A stretch of 40,075 nt of DNA. Source: Bacteroidales bacterium (GTDB lineage: Bacteria; Bacteroidota; Bacteroidia; Bacteroidales; VadinHA17). Shown here in pieces: positions 1 to 7,362 of this stretch. The stretch lies in contig JADGPU010000021.1 of assembly GCA_017882305.1 (NCBI GenBank), forward strand, positions 1 to 40,075, written 5' to 3'. Positions within the stretch are counted from its first letter, which is position 1; every line of letters begins with the position of its first letter. The notes beneath the pieces are model-generated. The model had not been told where the DNA came from. It did no database searches and saw nothing but the letters and a program-made list of their open reading frames with translations. The position numbers were made by a program, and so were the translations under genes.

Positions 1-26
1 TTTTTTAATATATTTGAACGAGAGAA

Positions 27-224
27 ATGCCAAAAATGAAGACGAATCCGGGTGCAAAGAAAAGATTTTCTCTGACCGGAACAGGAAAGATCAAGCGTAG
101 ACATGCATTTAAAAGCCACATCCTGACGAAAAAAGCAACTAAACGTAAGAGAAATCTTACTTATGCCGGTCTGGTTCACAAAACAGATCTTAAAAACGTA
201 AAGCTGTTGCTCGCAATGAAATAG
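27..224 (+). CDS. rpmI: 50S ribosomal protein L35
   Basis: The 65-residue, highly basic protein is full length for bacterial L35. It starts [14 protein letters not shown], carries the family core [14 protein letters not shown] near residues 24-37 and ends NVKLLLAMK. It is a structural protein of the large ribosomal subunit. It lies 96 bases upstream of rplT, the usual infC-rpmI-rplT order. infC should lie just left of the window, but its end cannot be confirmed in the 26 bases available. The leader is A-rich (gagagaa) rather than a strong Shine-Dalgarno sequence. The identification is very secure. Confidence 0.97.
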   Translation: MPKMKTNPGAKKRFSLTGTGKIKRRHAFKSHILTKKATKRKRNLTYAGLVHKTDLKNVKLLLAMK

Positions 225-320
225 TAGTTGGACGCATTGATAAAATTATTATAGTATAAATAGATTGTTCAGCACATAAGAGTCATTAACCCGACCGCTG
301 ACATTCAAAAAAAATGAGTT

Positions 321-665
321 ATGCCAAGGTCAGTAAATTCAGTAGCTTCAAGAGCAAGAAGAAAAAAAGTTCTTAAGCAGACAAAAGGAAACTTCGGATC
401 AAGAAGAAATGTAATAACGGTTGCAAAAAATACCCTCGACAAAGGAATGGGGTATGCATACCGCGACAGGAAGAAAAAGAAAGGAATTTTCAGGGCTCTT
501 TGGATTCAAAGGATAAATGCAGGCGTTAGACAGTATGATATGAGCTATTCTGAATTTATCGGTAAACTGGATAAAAAAGGTATTGGCTTGAACAGAAAAA
601 CTCTTGCTGACCTTGCCATGAATCACCCGGAAGCTTTTAAAGCAATCGTGGATACAGTAAAATAA
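321..665 (+). CDS. rplT: 50S ribosomal protein L20
   Basis: This 114-residue protein matches L20 over its full length. The basic N-terminal extension begins [19 protein letters not shown], and the globular part includes [20 protein letters not shown] (about 48-67) and ends IVDTVK. L20 binds 23S rRNA early in assembly of the 50S subunit. In some bacteria it also represses its own operon, but no recognisable leader structure is visible in the 96-base gap after rpmI. Its stop codon is only 12 bases from the end of the convergent lepB gene, and no hairpin terminator separates them. Confidence 0.97.
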   Translation: MPRSVNSVASRARRKKVLKQTKGNFGSRRNVITVAKNTLDKGMGYAYRDRKKKKGIFRALWIQRINAGVRQYDMSYSEFIGKLDKKGIGLNRKTLADLAMNHPEAFKAIVDTVK

Positions 666-677
666 GGAATATTACAA

Positions 678-2060
678 CTATTTTGCCTTCATAAACATCC
701 TGCTCCACCTTATACTTTTCAGGCCCTTTGCCTCCTTATCTAGTGATAACCATATAAACTTTGGTTTACCTACTATATGATCTTCCGGAACAAAACCCCA
801 GTATCTTGAATCTGCAGAATTATGACGATTATCTCCCATCATCCAGTAGTAATTCATTTTAAATGTATAGCTGGTAGCCGGGGCATTGTTTATATAAATG
901 ATACTTCCGTCGACCCTCAGATCATTATTCTCATACACATCAATTATACGCTCATAAAGGCAGAGATTAGACGTATCGAGCTTTACAGTGGTACCTTTGA
1001 CTGGCATCCATAAAGGTCCATAATTATCTTCATTCCAGCCGTAAACAGGATTATAAGGAAAGATATGCGGTTCAAATTTATCTTTACTTGTAGATATCGG
1101 CGATACTTCAGAAACATTGGAAAACTTTGATATAGCATTTGCATTCACCTTTGTAAGAGGCAGCAGGTAAACGGAACCGGACATCATTGTTTGATCAGAT
1201 TTTGAGATATCCAGTCGTTCAAATGCTTTTGGATTGATAGAAGTCCCGGTTGTTCTGACTGCATAAGTTGTTTGCTGAGTACCATTGTCAGGAACAATCT
1301 TACCGTTGACATAAAGCACTCCTGATTTGATAGTTACAGTATCACCTGGAATACCAATACACCTTTTAACATAATTATCTCTTCTGTCAACCGGCCTGTA
1401 GATAACAGTATATTTATCCCGGATTTCCTTTCTCGCCATCTGCAGATAGTAGTCTTTAGGCTTTTGTACAGAGCCGCCATCCATTTCTTTTATCTCTCTG
1501 GCTCTTCTTCTTACAATCTCATAATAACTGGTAGTTTGTTCTTCCACAACAACTGTGTCACCTGCAGGAAAATTGAAAACAATCGGATCATTGTTTTTTA
1601 CTCTTGCTCCTCCGGCAAGACGTTTATAAGGCCAGATTATCAGATTTGACCATGATTTGCCCTTGGTGATCGGCATCGTATGTTGTGTAAAAGGAAATGC
1701 GATGGGAGTGTTAGGCATTCTCGGCCCATATGCAAGTTTGCTTACGAAAAGGTGATCACCGACGAGTAATGATTTTTCCATGGATGGAGTTGGAATTCTA
1801 TAATTCTGAAAAAGGAAAATATTTATCAGAGAAACTGCAATAACGGCAAATATCAAAGCATCAAGCCATTCAATAAATCCACTGTTCTTGCCGTTTCGTT
1901 TTTTCCAGAATGTCCAGTTAACTTTCTCACTGATATATAAGTCGTAGATAACAGCCAATCCGATGAGAAACCAATAATTTCCAATCCAGATTACTACAAG
2001 AATATAAAGAATTGCTACGATCGCAAACTTTATATTTTTCTTTGTAAAAAGTTCATTCAT
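678..2060 (-). CDS. lepB: Signal peptidase I
   Basis: The 460-residue protein should remove signal peptides from exported pre-proteins at the outer face of the inner membrane. Hydrophobic segments lie at about 11-40 and 67-85. They are followed by the catalytic serine box PTPSMEKSLLVGDHLF with Ser93, and the general-base lysine is in NYVKRCIGIPGDTV (Lys232). The conserved C-terminal box GDNRHNSADSR is at 409-419. The Ser-Lys distance of about 139 residues and the insertion before the last box make it much longer than the E. coli enzyme, a form known in Bacteroidota. It is convergent with rplT and follows dapB on the same strand after 42 bases. The gene is intact, with all catalytic residues present. 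Confidence 0.95.
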   Translation of the reverse strand: MNELFTKKNIKFAIVAILYILVVIWIGNYWFLIGLAVIYDLYISEKVNWTFWKKRNGKNSGFIEWLDALIFAVIAVSLINIFLFQNYRIPTPSMEKSLLVGDHLFVSKLAYGPRMPNTPIAFPFTQHTMPITKGKSWSNLIIWPYKRLAGGARVKNNDPIVFNFPAGDTVVVEEQTTSYYEIVRRRAREIKEMDGGSVQKPKDYYLQMARKEIRDKYTVIYRPVDRRDNYVKRCIGIPGDTVTIKSGVLYVNGKIVPDNGTQQTTYAVRTTGTSINPKAFERLDISKSDQTMMSGSVYLLPLTKVNANAISKFSNVSEVSPISTSKDKFEPHIFPYNPVYGWNEDNYGPLWMPVKGTTVKLDTSNLCLYERIIDVYENNDLRVDGSIIYINNAPATSYTFKMNYYWMMGDNRHNSADSRYWGFVPEDHIVGKPKFIWLSLDKEAKGLKSIRWSRMFMKAK

Positions 2061-2102
2061 AATAAAACTGTTTTTAAGAGCCGGTAAAAATAGAAATAAT
2101 TA

Positions 2103-2819
2103 TCAGAATCCCATTACATCGTTCATTGTGAACACTCCTTTTCTGGAATGTATAAACTCTGCAGCGACAACTGCACCAAGTGCAAAACCTTTTCTGTTTT
2201 TCGCCTCATGCTTAAGGCTTATTGTATCAATATCTGAATCCCAGGTAACTGTATGTGTTCCCGGAACATCCCCTTTCCTGATTGAACGTATAGGTAAACA
2301 CATATATATCTTATCCTTATCAAAACACCATTTGTTATACTTTGAATGCTGGTCAACAATTTCTCCTGCAAGAGTTAATGCTGTACCGCTCGGTGCATCC
2401 AGCTTTTTTGTATGATGAATCTCCTCAATTGAGGCATCATAGTCATGGTAACGCTCCATTTGTTTTGCCAGTTCTGTATTAAGCCTGAAAAGCAGATTAA
2501 CACCTATACTGAAATTTGTAGAGTGAATAAAGGCAGTGTTATTCTTATTGCATACTTCGACCACCTCATTATATTTTTCGAGCCAACCGGTGGTACCTGA
2601 TACAACAGGAATCTTCTCAATGAGGCATTTACGTATATTATTATATGCTGCAGCCGGTGATGAAAACTCAATTGCTACCTCAATCCCGTTCAGATTAGAG
2701 CTATTCAGATCATTTTCATTATCCTGATCTACAATAAGTTTGATAAAATGTTCCCGTTTAATGGCTATGGACTCAATTTCGTGACCCATTTTCCCATATC
2801 CGATTAATGCAATATTCAT
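2103..2819 (-). CDS. dapB: 4-hydroxy-tetrahydrodipicolinate reductase
   Basis: DapB reduces the product of DapA with NAD(P)H in the lysine/meso-diaminopimelate pathway, which also feeds peptidoglycan. The start at 2819 gives 238 residues opening MNIALIGYGKMG, a Rossmann dinucleotide loop. A longer in-frame start at 2867 adds 16 residues with no family similarity and was rejected. SGTTGW (74-79) and the signature EIHHTKKLDAPSGTA (133-147), containing the catalytic His pair and Lys, are present. It lies directly upstream of lepB on the minus strand, so the two may be cotranscribed, although their functions are unrelated. Confidence 0.95.
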   Translation of the reverse strand: MNIALIGYGKMGHEIESIAIKREHFIKLIVDQDNENDLNSSNLNGIEVAIEFSSPAAAYNNIRKCLIEKIPVVSGTTGWLEKYNEVVEVCNKNNTAFIHSTNFSIGVNLLFRLNTELAKQMERYHDYDASIEEIHHTKKLDAPSGTALTLAGEIVDQHSKYNKWCFDKDKIYMCLPIRSIRKGDVPGTHTVTWDSDIDTISLKHEAKNRKGFALGAVVAAEFIHSRKGVFTMNDVMGF

Positions 2820-2907
2820 AATTAATTGTTTTTGCGAAATTACCTGTTTTATAATAGCATACAGCATTAAAAATCAATAAAATTCTTAAAGAGAAGTTAA
2901 AATATGG

Positions 2908-2935
2908 TGTGAGGTATGAGGCGTGAGGCGAGAGG
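2908..2935 (+). repeat. Four-copy heptamer tandem repeat
   Basis: Four successive 7-base units read TGTGAGG, TATGAGG, CGTGAGG and CGAGAGG. They lie in the divergent gap between dapB and the amidohydrolase gene, just before a CTTTGCGG element. No coding role is seen. Confidence 0.6.
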
Positions 2936-2948
2936 TTATTTTTTGACA

Positions 2949-2999
2949 TTTGCGATCTTAGTTCTTAAATCTTTGCGATCTTTGCGGTTAATGGATTTT
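2949..2999 (+). repeat. CTTTGCGGTTAA intergenic element, copy 1
   Basis: The stretch contains three spaced TTTGCG words and ends CTTTGCGGTTAATGGATTTT. It closely matches the right arm of the element before trmD (5155-5205), and a shorter version precedes 26000. It ends about 13 bases before the ATG at 3013. With so little room, a conventional promoter whose transcript includes the start codon is hard to fit here. Confidence 0.65.
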
Positions 3000-3012
3000 C
3001 AAAAATACAATT

Positions 3013-4701
3013 ATGAAAAACTTAATTATCTCATTATCAATATTAATTATGTTAACAGAAGGATCATATGCTCAAATTCAAAAAGCTGACCTTGTAATAA
3101 TAAAAGGGAAGGTTCTTACAATTGATAAAGACAATCCTGCAGCTCAGGCTGTTGCAATCAGAGGGGAAAACATAATTGCAGTGGGTACAACATCCGAAAT
3201 ATCAGCTATGATAGAAAAAGGGTCAACAAAAGTAATTGATGCCGGTGGAAGACTTGTCATACCTGGTTTTGATGATGCTCATGTGCATTTCGGCCCTCTT
3301 GATCCGGATTATATTGAACTTCGCTATACAACTGACCCATCTGTAATAACCCAAAAAGTCAAAGAACAGGTTGCCAGGTCCCGGCCAGGGGAACTTATAA
3401 AAGGAGGCCATTGGGAACATGAAATGTTTATTGACAAAAAATGGCCCACGAAAGAACTTATAGATAAAGTTTCTCCAGATAACCCTGTATTGCTCAGCAG
3501 GGCAGACGGACATTCCGTTCTTGTTAATTCATATGTACTCAGAGCATCTGGTATAACAAAAGATACTCCCGATCCATTTGGCGGAGTGATACAAAAGGAT
3601 CCGGTTACCAGAGAACCTACAGGTATTATTAAGGAAAATGCCGAGAAGCTGATTAAAACCGGAGAAGTTAAACCGGTGAGAACTACTGGGGAAGCAAACG
3701 CAAGATTATGGCAGGGCTATCTTCTCGCTTTAAAAGAAGCTCGTGAACTTGGAGTCACCAGTGTTCAGGTGCCAGGAGCCGCAGATTTTAAGACATATGA
3801 AAAACTTCAGAAAGATGGCGAGCTAACGTGCCGGATCGATATTGGAAAATCACTTACTGCGGATACTAATCTGCTTAAAAACTATCTTTTACTTGAAAAA
3901 CGTTATCCTAAAAATGGTAACTGGATCAGATTCGGATACCTGAAAGCTTTTATGGACGGCACTATAGGATCGGGTACCGCGTTAATGTTTGAACCATTTA
4001 CCGATAATCCTTCGACATCGGGTCTAGCAATGATGCCATACAAAGAGATGGAGAAAATGATCATTATTGCTGATAAGTTAGGATTCCAAATAGGCGTTCA
4101 TGCAATTGGTGATAAAGGGAATAACTGGGTATTAAATGCTTATGAAAAAGCTGAGCATTTGAATGGAAAACGCGACAGCCGTCACCGGGTTGAACATGCA
4201 CAAACACTTCAACTTTCGGATATTCCACGTTTTGCCAGCCTTGGAGTAATCGCTTCAATGCAACCGACACATTGCATTTCCGACAAGAAATTCTGCGAAA
4301 AACGCATTGGCACGGAAAGAGCTAAAGGGGCTTATGCCTGGAAAAGTCTTGCAGATGCCGGAGCAACACTGGCATTTGGTACAGATTATCAGGTAGAACC
4401 ACTTAATCCGATGGAGGGACTATATGCTGCAGTTACCCGTAAAGACAGGCTTGGAGAAGATGGTGAAGGCTGGCATCCTGAACAAAAGATCAAAATGGAA
4501 GAGGCAATAAAATACTATACTCTCAGTTCTGCATATTCCCAGTTTATGGAAAACCGAAAAGGCATGATCAAAACCGGTTTTCTGGCTGATATTGTAATTA
4601 TGGACAAAGATTTGCTGACTATTCCAGAAAATGAGATCATGAAAACGAAGGTGGATTATACTATTATCGGGGGTAAAGTTGTGTTTACTTCAGGTAAATA
4701 A
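3013..4701 (+). CDS. Exported YtcJ-like metal-dependent amidohydrolase
   Basis: This 562-residue protein has a signal peptide (hydrophobic 3-15, likely cut after SYA at residue 20) and so probably acts in the periplasm. It belongs to the amidohydrolase superfamily, YtcJ-like branch. The composite beta domain at the N terminus is followed by FDDAHVHFGP, with metal ligands His90 and His92. Further ligands are His363 in GVHAIGDKG, His395 in RVEHAQ and Asp458 in FGTDYQVEP. The C terminus returns to the beta domain with GFLADIVIMD. Family members hydrolyse amide or imide bonds in small molecules, and the substrate cannot be read from sequence. It is transcribed alone and faces the ykgJ-like gene. 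Confidence 0.87.
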   Translation: MKNLIISLSILIMLTEGSYAQIQKADLVIIKGKVLTIDKDNPAAQAVAIRGENIIAVGTTSEISAMIEKGSTKVIDAGGRLVIPGFDDAHVHFGPLDPDYIELRYTTDPSVITQKVKEQVARSRPGELIKGGHWEHEMFIDKKWPTKELIDKVSPDNPVLLSRADGHSVLVNSYVLRASGITKDTPDPFGGVIQKDPVTREPTGIIKENAEKLIKTGEVKPVRTTGEANARLWQGYLLALKEARELGVTSVQVPGAADFKTYEKLQKDGELTCRIDIGKSLTADTNLLKNYLLLEKRYPKNGNWIRFGYLKAFMDGTIGSGTALMFEPFTDNPSTSGLAMMPYKEMEKMIIIADKLGFQIGVHAIGDKGNNWVLNAYEKAEHLNGKRDSRHRVEHAQTLQLSDIPRFASLGVIASMQPTHCISDKKFCEKRIGTERAKGAYAWKSLADAGATLAFGTDYQVEPLNPMEGLYAAVTRKDRLGEDGEGWHPEQKIKMEEAIKYYTLSSAYSQFMENRKGMIKTGFLADIVIMDKDLLTIPENEIMKTKVDYTIIGGKVVFTSGK

Positions 4702-4723
4702 GATGTTTTGTGGATATAAGACT

Positions 4724-4757
4724 GTAAAGACAGGTCAGAGACCTGTCTCTACTTTTT
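4724..4757 (+). terminator. Palindrome of the GTAGAGAC family with T run
   Basis: Arms GTAAAGACAGGTC (4724-4736) and GACCTGTCTCTAC (4740-4752) form a 13-base stem with one mismatch and a 3-base loop, followed by CTTTTT. It lies between the converging amidohydrolase and cysteine cluster genes, so it could end transcription of the first. It also belongs to the dispersed palindrome family at 18908 and 21136. Confidence 0.6.
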
Positions 4758-4783
4758 AACCACATACTAGAAAATAAAAGATA

Positions 4784-5026
4784 TTATTTCGAAAGTGAAT
4801 ACAGAATTTCCATTGCTTCCTCCCTATCGGACCCGCAAAACTCTTGTTCAGGGTTAAAATCAGAACATACTTTTGGCTTGCCAGGTTTATTATAAATAGA
4901 ACACTTATAATCATCCATCAGATGAATGCACCTTACTCCTGCAGGTTTACCACCGGTCATCCCGGGTAACGGTGAAGAAATTGACAGTGCAACACAACAG
5001 GCTCCACAGTTTTTGCGACATTCCAT
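4784..5026 (-). CDS. YkgJ-family cysteine cluster protein
   Basis: Using the ATG at 5026, this is an 80-residue protein opening MECRKNCGACC. The longer frame from 5056 adds ten unsupported residues. Cysteines 3, 7, 10, 11, 33, 42, 54 and 64 form the pattern of the YkgJ/zinc- or iron-chelating family, including CIHLMDDYKCSIYNKPGKPKVC. The family is predicted to bind a metal or Fe-S cluster, but its function is unknown. It is short compared with many family members (about 100-150 residues) yet holds the complete cysteine set. It has no signal peptide, so it is probably cytoplasmic. It converges on the amidohydrolase gene. Confidence 0.8.
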   Translation of the reverse strand: MECRKNCGACCVALSISSPLPGMTGGKPAGVRCIHLMDDYKCSIYNKPGKPKVCSDFNPEQEFCGSDREEAMEILYSLSK

Positions 5027-5090
5027 CAGGCAAATATAATTGAATAAATTAATCAATAAATTTTTGGGTTAAAAGTACTAATGAAGTCTC

Positions 5091-5205
5091 TTTTAACCAC
5101 AAAGCACACAAAGAAGGTGCAAAGCATACAAAGAAAAAACCCTTTAGGTCAGCTCTTTGTGACCTTTGCTTAAAACCTTTGCGACCTTTGCGGTTAATGG
5201 ATTTC
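5091..5205. repeat. CTTTGCGGTTAA element, inverted pair before trmD
   Basis: The left part (TTTTAACCACAAAGCACAC onward, 5091-5135) is the approximate inverted complement of the right part (CTTTGTGACCTTTGC to GCGGTTAATGGATTT, 5155-5205). The centre is about 20 bases of unrelated sequence. The right arm matches copy 1 at 2949-2999. The pair could form a long imperfect stem. A minus-strand open frame over this stretch (5049-5231) is low-complexity and is explained by the repeat. Confidence 0.65.
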
Positions 5206-5236
5206 ATTTTTTGTAATTTTACAAAAAACAATTCTG

Positions 5237-5929
5237 ATGAGAATCGATATCCTTACTGTCCAGCCAGAGCTGCTAGAAAGCCCATTGAATCATTCAATAG
5301 TCAAAAGGGCAAAGGAGAAAAAGCTGGTGGAAATAAATATTATTAATCTACGCGATTTTACAAATGATAAATATAAAAGTACAGATGATTATGCATTTGG
5401 CGGAGGAGCTGGAATGGTTTTGATGATAGAACCTGTCTATAAGGCTATTGAAAAACTCAAAAGTGAGAGAGTCTATGATGAAATAATCTATACCTCCCCT
5501 GATGGAGAAAAATTTAACCAGAAATTAGCTAACCAGCTTTCACTTAAAAACAACATTATAATTCTGACTGGTCATTATAAGGGAGTAGATCAAAGAATTC
5601 GTGATTATCTGATAACCAGGGAAATATCTATAGGAGACTATGTGCTTTCAGGAGGTGAATTACCCGCGGCTGCTATTACAGATGCGATTGTAAGACTCAT
5701 TCCTGGTGCTATCTCCGATGAACAATCCGCACTCTCAGACTCCTTCCAGGATGATCTTCTGGCACCACCCGTTTATACAAGACCTGCCGATTTTAATGGA
5801 TGGAAAGTACCTGATATACTTCTTTCAGGCCATACAGCAAAAATTGAAAACTGGAGACATGAACAGTCTATGGAAAGGACTAAAAGGTTAAGACCCGATC
5901 TTTATATAGAAGAGGAGGAGAATTTGTGA
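5237..5929 (+). CDS. trmD: tRNA (guanine37-N1)-methyltransferase
   Basis: TrmD transfers a methyl group from S-adenosylmethionine to N1 of G37 in tRNAs that read CNN codons, preventing +1 frameshifting. The 230-residue length is typical. Knot-fold motifs are present: [13 protein letters not shown] (51-62), GHYKGVDQR (112-120) and [11 protein letters not shown] (131-141). The catalytic aspartate is probably Asp168 in LSDSF, and the C-terminal helical part includes [18 protein letters not shown]. Unlike many bacteria, it is not beside rpsP-rimM-rplS here. It is preceded by an intergenic repeat and stands alone. The start ATG at 5237 gives the family N terminus [10 protein letters not shown]. 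Confidence 0.96.
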   Translation: MRIDILTVQPELLESPLNHSIVKRAKEKKLVEINIINLRDFTNDKYKSTDDYAFGGGAGMVLMIEPVYKAIEKLKSERVYDEIIYTSPDGEKFNQKLANQLSLKNNIIILTGHYKGVDQRIRDYLITREISIGDYVLSGGELPAAAITDAIVRLIPGAISDEQSALSDSFQDDLLAPPVYTRPADFNGWKVPDILLSGHTAKIENWRHEQSMERTKRLRPDLYIEEEENL

Positions 5930-6052
5930 AAAGTGCAAAAAACAAAATGCAAAATGCAAAAAGATGAACTAAGAACTGTCACAGAGGTTCACAGGGAAGC
6001 ACAGAGAACCACAGAGAAAAATGAGTTGGATTTAGTCCCGCTTTGCGGGATT
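5930..6052. repeat. Repeat-rich spacer between trmD and rocD
   Basis: About 200 bases without a gene (5930-6135) hold AAAATGC reiterations (5945-5961), a CACAGAG/ACCACAGAG cluster (5980-6017) resembling the CACAAAG side of the trmD element, and a hairpin TCCCGCTTTGCGGGA (6036-6050). The hairpin has no T run. A 63-codon open frame here (5933-6124) has repeat-like composition and is not called as a gene. Confidence 0.55.
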
Positions 6053-6135
6053 GGGTGGTATTTTGAAATATTAAAAAGCTTTCGTAAGATTGTAATCACA
6101 ATTAATCATTTATTATCTATTTAATAATCAATAAT

Positions 6136-7347
6136 ATGAATCCTCAGGATTATATTAAACGTGAAGACAAATATGGTGCTCATAACTATCATCCTCTTCC
6201 TGTAGTTCTGGAAAGAGGTGAAGGACCTTTTGTCTGGGATGTTGAAGGGAAAAGATATTTCGATTTTCTGTCAGCCTATTCAGCAGTTAATCAGGGCCAT
6301 TGCCATCCTGCAATTATTAAGGCATTAACAGATCAGGCAGCAAGGCTCACACTGACCTCGAGAGCATTCTATAATTCGGCTCTTGGTGAGTATGAAGAAT
6401 ATATTACAAAATATTTTAAATACGACAAGGTTTTACCAATGAATTCCGGTGCCGAAGCTGATGAAACAGCATTGAAGCTCTGCCGTAAATGGGCCTATAA
6501 GAAAAAGGATATAAAACAAAACAATGCAAAGATCATCGCATGTGAAGGTAACTTTCATGGCCGGACTATATCAATTATTTCAATGTCAACTGATCCTGAT
6601 GCCAGGAATGATTACGGACCATTTACTCCCGGCTTCATAATAATACCATATAATGATTTAAAGGCTCTTGAAAATGCCCTTAGAGATCCCGATGTTGCAG
6701 GCTTCCTGGTTGAACCGATCCAGGGTGAAGCAGGTGTATTTGTGCCTGATGAAGGTTATCTTAAAAAGTCATATGATCTTTGCAAATCAAAAAATGTACT
6801 CTTTATAGCTGACGAGGTTCAGACGGGAATTGCACGTACCGGGAAATTGCTGGCATGCGATCACGAAAATGTTCGGCCAGATATACTTATATTGGGGAAA
6901 GCCTTGTCAGGAGGCGTACTACCGGTATCTGCAGTACTTGCTGATGATGAAATAATGCTTACTATCAAACCGGGAGAACATGGTTCAACTTTCGGAGGTA
7001 ACCCGCTTGCAGCTAAAGTAGCTGTTGCAGCGCTTGAAGTTGTTAAAAATGAAAAACTCGCAGAAAACGCTGATCGCCTTGGGAAGATATTCCGTGCTGA
7101 ATTCAGTAACATCAAGTCAGATATGGTTGAACTTGTTCGCGGAAAAGGACTTTTGAATGCAGTGGTTATAAAGCCAAAGAATGGTAAAGAAGCCTGGGAT
7201 GTCTGTCTGGCAATGAAAGATAAAGGGTTAATTGCAAAACCTACACATAACCATATTATACGGTTTGCTCCTCCCCTTATTATCACAGAAAAACAACTCA
7301 TGGAAGCGATAGGATTAATTAAAGAAGCATTTAAACTCTTTGAATAA
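6136..7347 (+). CDS. rocD: Ornithine--oxo-acid aminotransferase
   Basis: This class III PLP-dependent aminotransferase converts ornithine and 2-oxoglutarate to glutamate-5-semialdehyde and glutamate, linking arginine/ornithine to proline metabolism. The 403-residue length fits. [13 protein letters not shown] (103-115) binds the cofactor phosphate region, Asp226 in IADEVQTG contacts the pyridine nitrogen, and Lys255 in [10 protein letters not shown] is the Schiff-base lysine. The N-terminal [18 protein letters not shown] and [17 protein letters not shown] segments are typical of ornithine rather than acetylornithine aminotransferases. The next gene starts 15 bases downstream, so it may be cotranscribed with the M28 peptidase. 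Confidence 0.93.
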   Translation: MNPQDYIKREDKYGAHNYHPLPVVLERGEGPFVWDVEGKRYFDFLSAYSAVNQGHCHPAIIKALTDQAARLTLTSRAFYNSALGEYEEYITKYFKYDKVLPMNSGAEADETALKLCRKWAYKKKDIKQNNAKIIACEGNFHGRTISIISMSTDPDARNDYGPFTPGFIIIPYNDLKALENALRDPDVAGFLVEPIQGEAGVFVPDEGYLKKSYDLCKSKNVLFIADEVQTGIARTGKLLACDHENVRPDILILGKALSGGVLPVSAVLADDEIMLTIKPGEHGSTFGGNPLAAKVAVAALEVVKNEKLAENADRLGKIFRAEFSNIKSDMVELVRGKGLLNAVVIKPKNGKEAWDVCLAMKDKGLIAKPTHNHIIRFAPPLIITEKQLMEAIGLIKEAFKLFE

Positions 7348-7362
7348 AGAAAAACTCCGATA

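Noticed and set aside
225..320. L20-binding leader or attenuator between rpmI and rplT
   Set aside because: No convincing stem or pseudoknot could be drawn by eye in the 96 bases.
5049..5231. 60-codon minus-strand frame before trmD
   Set aside because: Its sequence is the translation of the CACAAAG/CTTTGCGG inverted repeat and has no protein-like features.
5933..6124. 63-codon frame after trmD
   Set aside because: Built from AAAATGC and CACAGAG reiterations; no conserved pattern, and it lies in a repeat spacer.
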